A DNA stretch of 5,852 nt from Paenibacillus sp. (GCA_029239545.1 JARBUQ010000324.1:1-5852), one strand, 5' to 3'. Positions 1-5,834 are shown, counted from the first letter of the stretch. The notes: generated from the sequence alone by a model not told the origin. Numbers and translations: made by a program.

Positions 1-120
1 GAAGGACGAATTGTAGCTGAAGGCACTCATGAAGAACTGCTTGCCAGCAGCGAGGTTTATTGTGATATTTATAGATCACAGCGCAGAGAGGGGGATACGG
101 CTCATGTCGCAGCGGAATAA
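1..120 (+). CDS. ABC exporter half-transporter, C-terminal end only (partial)
   Basis: Reading frame 1 is open from the first base to TAA at 118-120 and gives 39 residues. It begins EGRIVAEGTHEELLAS and continues with a CDIYRSQ segment. This is the typical end of an ABC exporter ATPase domain after the H-loop: a Gly-x-Ile-Val strand, the GTHEELL motif and a final Tyr-x-x-Ile-Tyr helix. Everything upstream, including the transmembrane domain, Walker A, signature and Walker B, lies outside the window, so the substrate cannot be judged. The next gene starts inside this one (17-bp overlap) and is the other half of an exporter, so the two probably form a heterodimer. By analogy with TM287/TM288 or YfiB/YfiC this would be the subunit with the degenerate catalytic site, but the residues that would show it are not visible. 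Confidence 0.88.
   Translation, partial: EGRIVAEGTHEELLASSEVYCDIYRSQRREGDTAHVAAE
86..94 (+). promoter_or_regulatory. Ribosome binding site deciding the start of the ABC subunit
   Basis: The purine run GAGAGGGGG ends 9 bases before ATG at 104 and lies inside the coding region of the upstream ABC gene. It supports ATG 104, not ATG 29, and fits translational coupling between the two exporter subunits. Confidence 0.6.
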
Positions 121-2011
121 CTCGAGCAAGCCCTTCAAGCCAGAGCAGCCTCCTAATTCACCACTGAACCCGCCGCCCATTATGGGTTTAGGGGGTATGG
201 GTGGAGGACCTGGTCGAGGCATGGCAATGACTAAGAGTCGGCCAGCCAATACGACCCAGACACTCAAGCGGTTATGGAGATACTTAAGCAATCAGCGAAT
301 CGGATTAATTGGTGTGTTTATTCTTACAAGTGTGAATGCTCTTCTGGGCCTCGTCGGACCTTATCTGATCGGCATTGCTGTGGATCGATATATTATTCCG
401 CAGGACTATAACGGCTTATTGAAGTTATGTATAATCCTTCTGGCTGTTTATGCCGTGGGGGCGATCCTGACTTGGTACCAGGCTTCGGTCATGATCCGTG
501 TATCGCAGTATACCGTTAGAGATTTGCGAAAGGATTTATTTGAAAAGCTGCAGCGATTGCCCTTGCGCTTTTTTGATAGCAAGACCCATGGGGAGCTGAT
601 GAGTCGTGCAACGAATGACATCGATAATATATCCAATACACTATCCCAGAGTGTTACGCAATTAATTACCAGTTTGCTAACGGTTGCCGGTGCTCTCGCT
701 ATTATGGTGAATTTGAATGTATGGTTAACGCTTATGAGTTTGATCACCGTTCCTCTTATCGCTTTGATCACTCGTAAGCTGGCAGCTTATACCCGAGCTT
801 CATTTGGAGGGCAGCAGAAAAGCTTAGGAGCGATAAACGGCTTTATAGAGGAAACGATCTCTGGGCACCAGGTAGTTACGACCTTTGGCAGGGAAGAGAG
901 AGCCATACAAGAGTTCCAAGGCATCAATGAGCAGCTCACCAAAGTGGGGATTAAGGCGCAGATTGCTTCAGGCATTCTCGGTCCGATGATGAATGTAATG
1001 AATAATCTCAGTTTTGCTATTATTGCCTTTGGCGGTGGTTGGATGGTCCTCTCCGGTCTTACGACTATCGGTATAGCCGTTAGCTTCATGAGCTATTCCC
1101 GTATGCTGGGCCGCCCGATCAATGACTTGGCAAATCAATACAACATGATTCAGGCAGGGATCGCAGGTGCAGAACGGGTCTTTGAAATCATGGATACCCC
1201 GTCGGAATATGAGCAGCAATCCAACCAGCATCCGATGAAAAATGTGCGTGGCGAGGTGGATTTTGACCATGTCTCCTTTGGCTACAAGCAACAAATCCCG
1301 GTATTGCGTGATGTATCCTTTCAAGCCAAGCCTGGGGAAACGATAGCGCTTGTCGGGCCTACGGGTGCCGGGAAAACTACTATTGTTAATCTGCTCACTC
1401 GGTTTTATGATATAGATAAAGGAACCATCTTGATTGATGGGACTGATATTCGCAAGTTCAACAAAGATGATCTAAGGCAAAAGTTAGGTATCGTCTTACA
1501 GGATGCTTATCTGTTCTCAGATACAGTTCGGGAGAACATTCGATATGGCAAACCGGATGCCACCGACAGCGAAGTGGAAGCAGCAGCTAAGCTGGCTAAT
1601 GCGGACGGCTTCATAAGTAAGCTGACACATGGCTACGATACGTTGTTATCGGTTGAAGGCCATAATCTGAGCCACGGTCAGCGTCAGCTGCTGACGATTG
1701 CACGGGCCATTCTGGCCGATCCCGCAATTCTAATACTGGATGAGGCTACAAGCGGCATTGATACACGTACTGAGATGCATATCCAGGAGGCTATGGCTAC
1801 TCTAATGCAGGGCCGAACAAGCTTCGTCATAGCCCATCGTTTGAATACGATTCGCGGCGCCGATCTTATTCTCGTCATCGACGGAGGAGAAATTGTCGAG
1901 CGTGGCACCCATGAGCAATTGTTGGTAAATCAAGGCTTCTACCATAAGCTCTATACCAGTCAATTCACTAGCCAGGAGCAGAGCCATGTCCTTCCGATTC
2001 CAAGCCCATGA
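104..2011 (+). CDS. Heterodimeric ABC exporter subunit (YfiC/TM288-like, fused membrane and ATPase domains)
   Basis: This 635-residue half-transporter has membrane and ATPase domains on one chain, for ATP-driven export across the cytoplasmic membrane, probably of a drug, lipid or peptide. Residues 1-50 are a Pro/Gly/Met-rich cytoplasmic extension. Six hydrophobic segments lie near 66-92, 105-127, 187-205, 207-225, 297-317 and 319-335. The ATPase domain shows Walker A GPTGAGKTT (418-426), Q-loop Gln466, signature LSHGQ (522-526), Walker B ILILDE with catalytic Glu547, D-loop SGID and H-loop His578. The altered signature beside an intact Walker B matches the TM288 side of heterodimeric exporters, where this signature serves the partner's degenerate site. 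The start at 104 is preferred over the in-frame ATG at 29 because GAGAGGGGG at 86-94 lies 9 bases upstream; ATG 29 has no comparable site and lies deep in the preceding gene. It overlaps the gene before by 17 bp and the UvrC-like gene after by 26 bp. Family is secure; substrate is unknown. Confidence 0.93.
   Translation: MSQRNNSSKPFKPEQPPNSPLNPPPIMGLGGMGGGPGRGMAMTKSRPANTTQTLKRLWRYLSNQRIGLIGVFILTSVNALLGLVGPYLIGIAVDRYIIPQDYNGLLKLCIILLAVYAVGAILTWYQASVMIRVSQYTVRDLRKDLFEKLQRLPLRFFDSKTHGELMSRATNDIDNISNTLSQSVTQLITSLLTVAGALAIMVNLNVWLTLMSLITVPLIALITRKLAAYTRASFGGQQKSLGAINGFIEETISGHQVVTTFGREERAIQEFQGINEQLTKVGIKAQIASGILGPMMNVMNNLSFAIIAFGGGWMVLSGLTTIGIAVSFMSYSRMLGRPINDLANQYNMIQAGIAGAERVFEIMDTPSEYEQQSNQHPMKNVRGEVDFDHVSFGYKQQIPVLRDVSFQAKPGETIALVGPTGAGKTTIVNLLTRFYDIDKGTILIDGTDIRKFNKDDLRQKLGIVLQDAYLFSDTVRENIRYGKPDATDSEVEAAAKLANADGFISKLTHGYDTLLSVEGHNLSHGQRQLLTIARAILADPAILILDEATSGIDTRTEMHIQEAMATLMQGRTSFVIAHRLNTIRGADLILVIDGGEIVERGTHEQLLVNQGFYHKLYTSQFTSQEQSHVLPIPSP
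1974..1978 (+). promoter_or_regulatory. Ribosome binding site of the UvrC-like gene inside the ABC gene
   Basis: AGGAG lies 7 bases before ATG at 1986 and within the last codons of the ABC subunit. It fixes the start of the UvrC-like gene and shows that it is meant to be translated from the exporter mRNA. Confidence 0.75.
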
Positions 2012-3095
2012 ATATCCGGAATGCAGCGGCTGTTATTTAATGAAGAATGCCGCAGGGGAATTGCTGTATGTAGGCAAATCCAAAAACTTGCGCAGCCGTC
2101 TGCGTTCCTATTTTCAACAGCAGCATACCCTTAAAAGAATTCGGCTTCTTGTTAGTCAGATCGCAATGATTGAAGTCATTCTGGTCAATAATGAAGCGGA
2201 AAGCCTGCTGCTCGAGAATAACCTGATCAAAATACATAAGCCGCCATTCAACCGCGCACTGGTGAAAGACAATAGCGGGTATGGCTACTTGCAGCTCTCA
2301 GAAGAGCCGTTTCCACGGCTTGATGTGCATTACCGGAAGAGAACGATTAAGCCAAATGGTTCTCCACAGGAGCAGGGCATATCTGGCGGGCAGCGCCTTG
2401 GTCCGTTCAGAAGCAGGCAATTCCGCGATGCGCTGCTGGAATTCGTGACAGAGCATTTTGGACTCCGAACATGCAGCTCTATGCCCAAAAGAGTATGCCT
2501 GCTGTATCACATTAAGAAATGCAGCGGAATATGCGAAAAGATGATAACGGAAGAAGAGTACAGGGATCGTGCAAGACAAGCGTCCAAGCTGCTTACGAAT
2601 CAAGGAGAGAAGCTGATCGAAGCGATGTACGCCAAGATGCAGCTCTATGCGGAGCAGCTGCAATTCGAAAAGGCGGGAAGTATGCTTCGGCATATCCGCA
2701 TTCTTGAGCAAGTACCTGACAAACAGATTGTGGATAGGGAAGGTCACCTTAACCAGGATGTATTATATTTCGGCGAGAATGGGCAGGTGCTGCTAGCGAA
2801 AGTGCAGGAGGGGATGCTGAGGGATTTTCAGATGTTTGAGCTGGAACGAGCCATTGAGGAAACAGCATGTGATAAGTTCATCGTGTCCCATTATACGGGA
2901 GAACGACCTGATGAACTTATCGTGAACAAGATTGGCAACCTCAAGAAAGTAAACGCACTTTTAAGGAGAAAAGGGGACAAGCCTCTCCAGATCACCCAGC
3001 CAAAGCGGGGATTGAAGTATGAGCTGCTCCAGCTATGTAAAAATAATTATGATTACCGTGTTGCCAGAGCTTTCTCCTCAGAAAAGAGTTTATGA
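1986..3095 (+). CDS. Short UvrC-like GIY-YIG nuclease lacking the RNase H-like half (Cho-like)
   Basis: This 369-residue protein is homologous to the N-terminal part of UvrC, the dual-incision nuclease of nucleotide excision repair (usually about 590-620 residues). Residues 14-43 are the GIY-YIG core: Gly15-Cys16-Tyr17 (Cys where UvrC normally has Val or Ile), Tyr28-Val-Gly30, Lys31 and Arg38. A Glu-rich helix follows at 69-82 (NEAESLLLENNLIK) and should hold the metal-binding glutamate. Cys163, Cys171, Cys179 and Cys183 match the four-cysteine region that binds an iron-sulfur cluster in E. coli UvrC. Residues about 203-243 resemble the UVR motif that contacts UvrB. The protein ends just after PKRGLKYELLQL, which corresponds to the PQRG segment preceding the RNase H-like domain of UvrC. 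That domain and the HhH motifs are absent, so it may make only the 3' incision, as E. coli Cho does. AGGAG at 1974-1978 supports the start, and the gene overlaps the exporter gene by 26 bp. It is an extra UvrC relative, not the main uvrC; its activity is inferred. Confidence 0.88.
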   Translation: MSFRFQAHEYPECSGCYLMKNAAGELLYVGKSKNLRSRLRSYFQQQHTLKRIRLLVSQIAMIEVILVNNEAESLLLENNLIKIHKPPFNRALVKDNSGYGYLQLSEEPFPRLDVHYRKRTIKPNGSPQEQGISGGQRLGPFRSRQFRDALLEFVTEHFGLRTCSSMPKRVCLLYHIKKCSGICEKMITEEEYRDRARQASKLLTNQGEKLIEAMYAKMQLYAEQLQFEKAGSMLRHIRILEQVPDKQIVDREGHLNQDVLYFGENGQVLLAKVQEGMLRDFQMFELERAIEETACDKFIVSHYTGERPDELIVNKIGNLKKVNALLRRKGDKPLQITQPKRGLKYELLQLCKNNYDYRVARAFSSEKSL

Positions 3096-4166
3096 CAGGA
3101 TGGAGATGGCTTGTTGAATCGTCTCAACAACGATTTCCTCTGCCGTTTGTCCAGATGTCAGCAATCTTGTGCCTTGACCTGCCCACAATGACATAAATTC
3201 CGCATTATTTTGTTGCGCAGCCGCATTCCTGATCTCTCTCGTTACGGTGTTTTGCGTGGGAAAGGGGAGAGGGGTTATACCGCTTGACTCCCATTCTCTG
3301 ATGAACTGGTTGTGAAGGCCTCGGGCAGGTCGGCCTGAGAACACTTTGGTTAGAACGGTGCTTTCTTCTGTACTCGCCAGCAAAGCCTGTTTGTAGGATA
3401 GATGCGCTCCGGATTCTATGGCCGTGAGAAAGCGTGTTCCCATCTGGACTCCTTGCGCCCCAAGAGCAAGAGCGGCAACAAGTCCTCGTCCATCCATAAC
3501 GCCTCCTGCGGCAATCACGGGAATGTTAACGCTGTTAACTATTTGTGGTACAAGAGCAAACGTACCGATGTTGGCACCCATGGGATGAGCTGCAATGTCG
3601 AACGTTCCCCGATGGCCACCAGCTTCGCTGCCTTGAGCAACTATTGCATCGCAGCCTGCCTGTTCTGCCAGCAGAGCTTCTCTTACAGTGGTTACCATAG
3701 TAACTACGCGGATTCCTGCCAGCTTAGCCTGTTGCATATGCGACTCCGAGAGCAGGCCGAACGCGGTGCTGATCACAGGCACCCTTTGCTCCAGTATCAC
3801 TGCAACCTGTTCGTCCAAATAGCCCGGTGATTCAACACTCTCCAGTTGTGTATATGGCAAACCCAGCAGTCCCCGTATCCGGTTCAACTGCTGCTGAACT
3901 TCAGGGAGTCTGGTATCATCATAACTAGTAGGGGTGTAGAAAAGGTTTATGGCAAAAGGTGCGTCCGTCAACTGACGAATTTCCTGAATCGCTTGATGGA
4001 TCGCTGCCGGCTCCATGTATGCAGCACCAAGCGTGCCAAGCCCGCCTGCCTCTGAAACGGCAGCTACAAGTTTGACTGTGGAAGGGCCTCCAGCCATTCC
4101 GGCGAGAAAGAGCGGATAACGAATTTTAAACATTTTACAAAGCTCTGTGTACAGTTGAATGCTCAT
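3090..4166 (-). CDS. Nitronate monooxygenase (class I, YrpB-like, FMN-dependent)
   Basis: This 358-residue TIM-barrel flavoprotein belongs to the 2-nitropropane dioxygenase family, which oxidises alkyl nitronates such as propionate 3-nitronate with O2 using FMN. Visible features are the N-terminal FMN loop region LAGMAGG (21-27, usually QAPMAGG), the GGLGTLGAAYM strand-loop (41-51), GSEAGGHRG (179-187) with the probable catalytic base His185, the FMN phosphate-binding GGV (221-223) and GTRFL (243-247), and a C-terminal SGRPARG...NQFIRE and LWAGQG segment typical of nitronate monooxygenases rather than FabK. FabK, the related enoyl-ACP reductase, is the main alternative; it is shorter, about 310-320 residues, and lacks that tail. 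ATG at 4166-4164 was chosen because the family normally begins near this Met and GGGGG lies 9 bases upstream (4176-4180); 25 further in-frame residues upstream look non-family. It appears to be monocistronic, divergent from the metallophosphoesterase and overlapping the UvrC-like gene end by 6 bp. Confidence 0.9.
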   Translation of the reverse strand: MSIQLYTELCKMFKIRYPLFLAGMAGGPSTVKLVAAVSEAGGLGTLGAAYMEPAAIHQAIQEIRQLTDAPFAINLFYTPTSYDDTRLPEVQQQLNRIRGLLGLPYTQLESVESPGYLDEQVAVILEQRVPVISTAFGLLSESHMQQAKLAGIRVVTMVTTVREALLAEQAGCDAIVAQGSEAGGHRGTFDIAAHPMGANIGTFALVPQIVNSVNIPVIAAGGVMDGRGLVAALALGAQGVQMGTRFLTAIESGAHLSYKQALLASTEESTVLTKVFSGRPARGLHNQFIREWESSGITPLPFPTQNTVTREIRNAAAQQNNAEFMSLWAGQGTRLLTSGQTAEEIVVETIQQAISILS

Positions 4167-4253
4167 ATTAACGCACCCCCATTTGATTAGATTGACAATG
4201 TATGGTTTCTGAAGCTTCTCTGTTATGATATCACAATTCAAGGAGGAAACTTA
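4167..4253. promoter_or_regulatory. Divergent intergenic region between nitronate monooxygenase and metallophosphoesterase
   Basis: These 87 bases must hold the promoters of both flanking genes. On the + strand TGTTATGAT at 4221-4229 fits an extended -10 element (TGnTATAAT); the -35 position 17 bases upstream (TATGGT) is poor, as is common with extended -10 promoters. Transcription would start near 4236, giving a leader of about 18 bases that contains AGGAGG (4241-4246), 7 bases before the ATG. For the leftward gene only the G-rich ribosome binding site at 4176-4180 is clear; I found no convincing leftward -35/-10 pair. Confidence 0.5.
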
Positions 4254-4976
4254 ATGAGAATAGCATTCCTGTCAGATATTCATGGTAATTCTGTGGCGCT
4301 TGAAGCCGTTCTGGACGATATAAGCAAACTGGCTATTGACCAAATCTATGTCCTGGGCGATCTCTGCTATCGCGGACCGGATCCCAAGCGCTCCCTTGAA
4401 TTAGTTCAATCCTTAAATGCCAGAGTGATTAAAGGGAATGCAGATGAATGGGTAGTTCGCGGCGTGATGAAGGGAGAGGTTCCCGATCATGTTATGGATT
4501 TAATGAACGTGGAACGCAACTGGACGGTCTCGCAATTGCATCAGCAAGATATTGATTATTTGGCAAGCTTGCCGTCTGCACTTGATTTGAACATTGAAGG
4601 GGTGTCAATAAGTGCTTTCCATGCGACCCCTGACAGCTTGTTCGAGATTGTGCTTCCCAGCACTGACGATGAGGGACTAAGAGCGAAGCTTATGTCGGCA
4701 GCTGATGCGGATCTTTACATTTACGCCCATATCCACAAACCCTTCATACGTTATATCGAGGGTAAAATTGTGATCAACATCGGAAGTGTCGGTCTGCCTT
4801 TTGACGGTTTAGCCAAAGCTTCCTATGCTATCGTAGAGCTGGAGCAGGGAAGAATTCGTACATCAATCGAGCGTGTTCCTTACAAGCTGGAAGATGTGAT
4901 TAAGCGATATGAGCAAGTGAACTATCCCAATTCAGAAATGATGACGAAAATAATTCGGAATGCCGGCGTGAAATAA
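4254..4976 (+). CDS. Metallophosphoesterase, YfcE/Metallophos_2-like
   Basis: This 240-residue protein belongs to the calcineurin-like two-metal phosphoesterases. Metal-binding motifs occur in the usual order: Asp8-x-His10 (SDIHGN), Asp36 (GDLCYRGPDP), Asn62 (GNADE), His123 (FHATP), and His159 with His161 (AHIH). The strand INIGSVGLP at 175-182 corresponds to the INPGSVG motif that closes the site in this family. The usual GNH[DE] is GNADE here, so the motif-3 histidine that assists catalysis in many members is replaced by Ala; YfcE-type proteins often lack it as well. The full set of ligands suggests an active enzyme, but a phosphodiesterase, phosphatase or nucleotide hydrolase role cannot be chosen from sequence. 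There is no signal peptide or membrane segment, so it is cytoplasmic. The start is supported by a strong AGGAGG 7 bases upstream. It looks like a single-gene unit running into the hairpin that begins at its stop codon. Confidence 0.9.
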   Translation: MRIAFLSDIHGNSVALEAVLDDISKLAIDQIYVLGDLCYRGPDPKRSLELVQSLNARVIKGNADEWVVRGVMKGEVPDHVMDLMNVERNWTVSQLHQQDIDYLASLPSALDLNIEGVSISAFHATPDSLFEIVLPSTDDEGLRAKLMSAADADLYIYAHIHKPFIRYIEGKIVINIGSVGLPFDGLAKASYAIVELEQGRIRTSIERVPYKLEDVIKRYEQVNYPNSEMMTKIIRNAGVK

Positions 4977-5022
4977 CAGACAAGAGCAGGCTGCATTCAT
5001 CGGAGCCTGCTCTTGTCTGTTA
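4974..5022. terminator. Perfect 19-bp hairpin between convergent genes, probable bidirectional terminator
   Basis: The left arm (4974-4992) and right arm (5004-5022) are perfect 19-bp reverse complements around an 11-base loop, with a G/C-rich upper stem (GAGCAGGCT/AGCCTGCTC). The left arm begins exactly with the TAA of the metallophosphoesterase, and the DksA-like stop lies 10 bases from the right arm. Read leftward, the stem closes into TTATTTC, a fair U-tract for the DksA-like transcript. Read rightward, the T-rich stretch (5030-5034 and beyond) starts only about 7 bases after the stem, so termination in that direction may be weaker. Confidence 0.85.
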
Positions 5023-5032
5023 GAAACAATTT

Positions 5033-5638
5033 TTAAATATTTTTGTCTTTTGGAATATCGACGAGTTCTTTATCAATCCCATCGATTCCGTTGTCACGGA
5101 GTGGATCCGGATTGTCTGTCGTAACAGGAGAATCCGAGCTTCCGTATTGCTCAACCGTAGACCATGTATCGTTATCATCCAGATTGCTCTGTTCGGTTAA
5201 GCTATCTGGATCCATCTCTCCTCGGGCAGGATTCATTATTTCCTCCTCCACTGGACGATAGTCCGTAAGCCCACGCTCCGGAACGTGTTCCATACAATAA
5301 GCCGTGTTGGGTACAGCCTGAAGCCGCTCGAACGGGATGTTGCTCCCGCATTCTTGACACACCCCGTATCCGCCATTTTCCAGCCTCGACAATGCGTCCT
5401 TCACATTCGATAGCTGATGCTCCAGATTGTCATCGATCGCCTGATCGCGGCCTCTTTCGAACACTTCTGTGGCCATGTCTGCCGGATGGTTGTCGAGGGT
5501 CGACAGCTCACCAGTGGATTCACGAAGCGAATCGCCTTGCCTATCAGCTTCGATCTCAAAATGTTTCTCCAAGTCCTTTTTCTCCTGCAAAAGGAGTTCC
5601 TTCAGCTCGCTGGTTTGTTTCTTAGTGAGAACACTCAT
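5033..5638 (-). CDS. yteA: YteA-family TraR/DksA-type zinc-finger protein
   Basis: This 201-residue protein has an N-terminal coiled-coil hairpin (about 6-90) and a zinc finger at 94-118: Cys94-x2-Cys97-x17-Cys115-x2-His118, with His in place of the fourth Cys of E. coli DksA, as I recall for YteA proteins. The loop TLDNHPADMATE (47-58) holds the D-x-A part of the acidic tip that DksA uses in the RNA polymerase secondary channel. After the finger comes a RPVEEE segment, then an acidic Asp/Asn/Ser-rich tail with a WSTVEQYGSS patch typical of the YteA family. The family is tied to sporulating Bacillota, so a sporulation-linked transcription role is likely but not shown. ATG at 5638-5636 is chosen over the in-frame ATG 18 bases upstream because AAGGAG (5653-5648) lies 9 bases before it and no site precedes the longer start. 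The gene is convergent with the metallophosphoesterase. YlyA, another DksA relative, is the alternative; the symbol is given on family resemblance only. Confidence 0.85.
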   Translation of the reverse strand: MSVLTKKQTSELKELLLQEKKDLEKHFEIEADRQGDSLRESTGELSTLDNHPADMATEVFERGRDQAIDDNLEHQLSNVKDALSRLENGGYGVCQECGSNIPFERLQAVPNTAYCMEHVPERGLTDYRPVEEEIMNPARGEMDPDSLTEQSNLDDNDTWSTVEQYGSSDSPVTTDNPDPLRDNGIDGIDKELVDIPKDKNI

Positions 5639-5647
5639 CGCTATCAG

Positions 5648-5653
5648 CTCCTT
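5648..5653 (-). promoter_or_regulatory. Ribosome binding site deciding the start of the DksA-like gene
   Basis: On the minus strand AAGGAG lies 9 bases before ATG 5638. It falls inside the six extra codons of the longer reading (ATG at 5656), which has no Shine-Dalgarno of its own, so the shorter start is preferred. Confidence 0.75.
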
Positions 5654-5667
5654 CATTTTGAAACTAG

Positions 5668-5696
5668 GTCATAACATTTAATTACCCTTAAGGGAT
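5668..5696 (-). promoter_or_regulatory. Candidate extended -10 promoter of the DksA-like gene with overlapping palindrome
   Basis: On the minus strand TGTTATGAC (5676-5668) resembles an extended -10, with a predicted transcription start near 5661 and a leader of about 22 bases carrying the ribosome binding site. The -35 position (ATCCCT) is poor. The perfect 10-bp palindrome CCCTTAAGGG (5685-5694) covers the end of the spacer and part of the -35 region, where a repressor or activator could bind. A sporulation sigma factor may be used instead, but I could not match one of their consensus sequences. Confidence 0.35.
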
Positions 5697-5775
5697 AGTT
5701 ATTGAAGCAGGCTGGCTGTACATTCGCTCTCAAAGATCATCCGCAATGGTAACGACGAAGAGATTTTTAAGTGTT

Positions 5776-5805
5776 TTGAGAATCGTTTTATTGTATAGTT
5801 AAACT
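5776..5805 (+). promoter_or_regulatory. Weak candidate promoter for the truncated rightward gene
   Basis: TTGAGA (5776-5781, 5 of 6 matches to the -35 consensus) is followed after 18 bases by TAAACT (5800-5805, 4 of 6 to the -10). TATAGT at 5794-5799 is a better -10 by itself but lies only 12 bases from TTGAGA. The region is A/T-rich, so chance matches are likely. Confidence 0.25.
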
Positions 5806-5834
5806 TCTAGAGTAGTAAAAAACGAGATCTAGAC

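Noticed and set aside
29..103. ATG at 29 as start of the ABC subunit, giving 25 extra residues
   Set aside because: It has no matching ribosome binding site, would overlap the upstream ABC gene by 92 bp, and the extra residues do not resemble the family; ATG 104 has a purine-rich site 9 bases upstream.
3111..3130. Inverted repeat TTGTTGA/TCAACAA with a 6-base loop near the convergent gene ends
   Set aside because: The 7-bp A/T-rich stem lies inside the nitronate monooxygenase coding end and no T-run follows on the + strand, so it is not a credible terminator.
3093..3400. Frameshift or broken uvrC whose second half continues downstream
   Set aside because: The sequence right after the UvrC-like stop encodes a well conserved nitronate monooxygenase on the other strand; no RNase H-like or HhH remnant is visible in any + frame.
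3402..3830. Open frame of 142 codons on the + strand opposite the nitronate monooxygenase
   Set aside because: It is a low-complexity antisense reading of a conserved gene, with no family resemblance; the same holds for the other frames opposite the ABC, UvrC-like and DksA-like genes.
4192..4197. Perfect TTGACA as the -35 of the metallophosphoesterase promoter
   Set aside because: The only good -10 (TATGAT at 4224-4229) lies 26 bases away, far outside the normal 16-18, and nothing like a -10 sits at the right distance.
4167..4241. Longer nitronate monooxygenase start at 4241 adding 25 residues
   Set aside because: The extension covers the divergent promoter region, is unlike the family's N-terminus and lacks a good ribosome binding site; the Met at 4166 fits both family length and a G-rich site.
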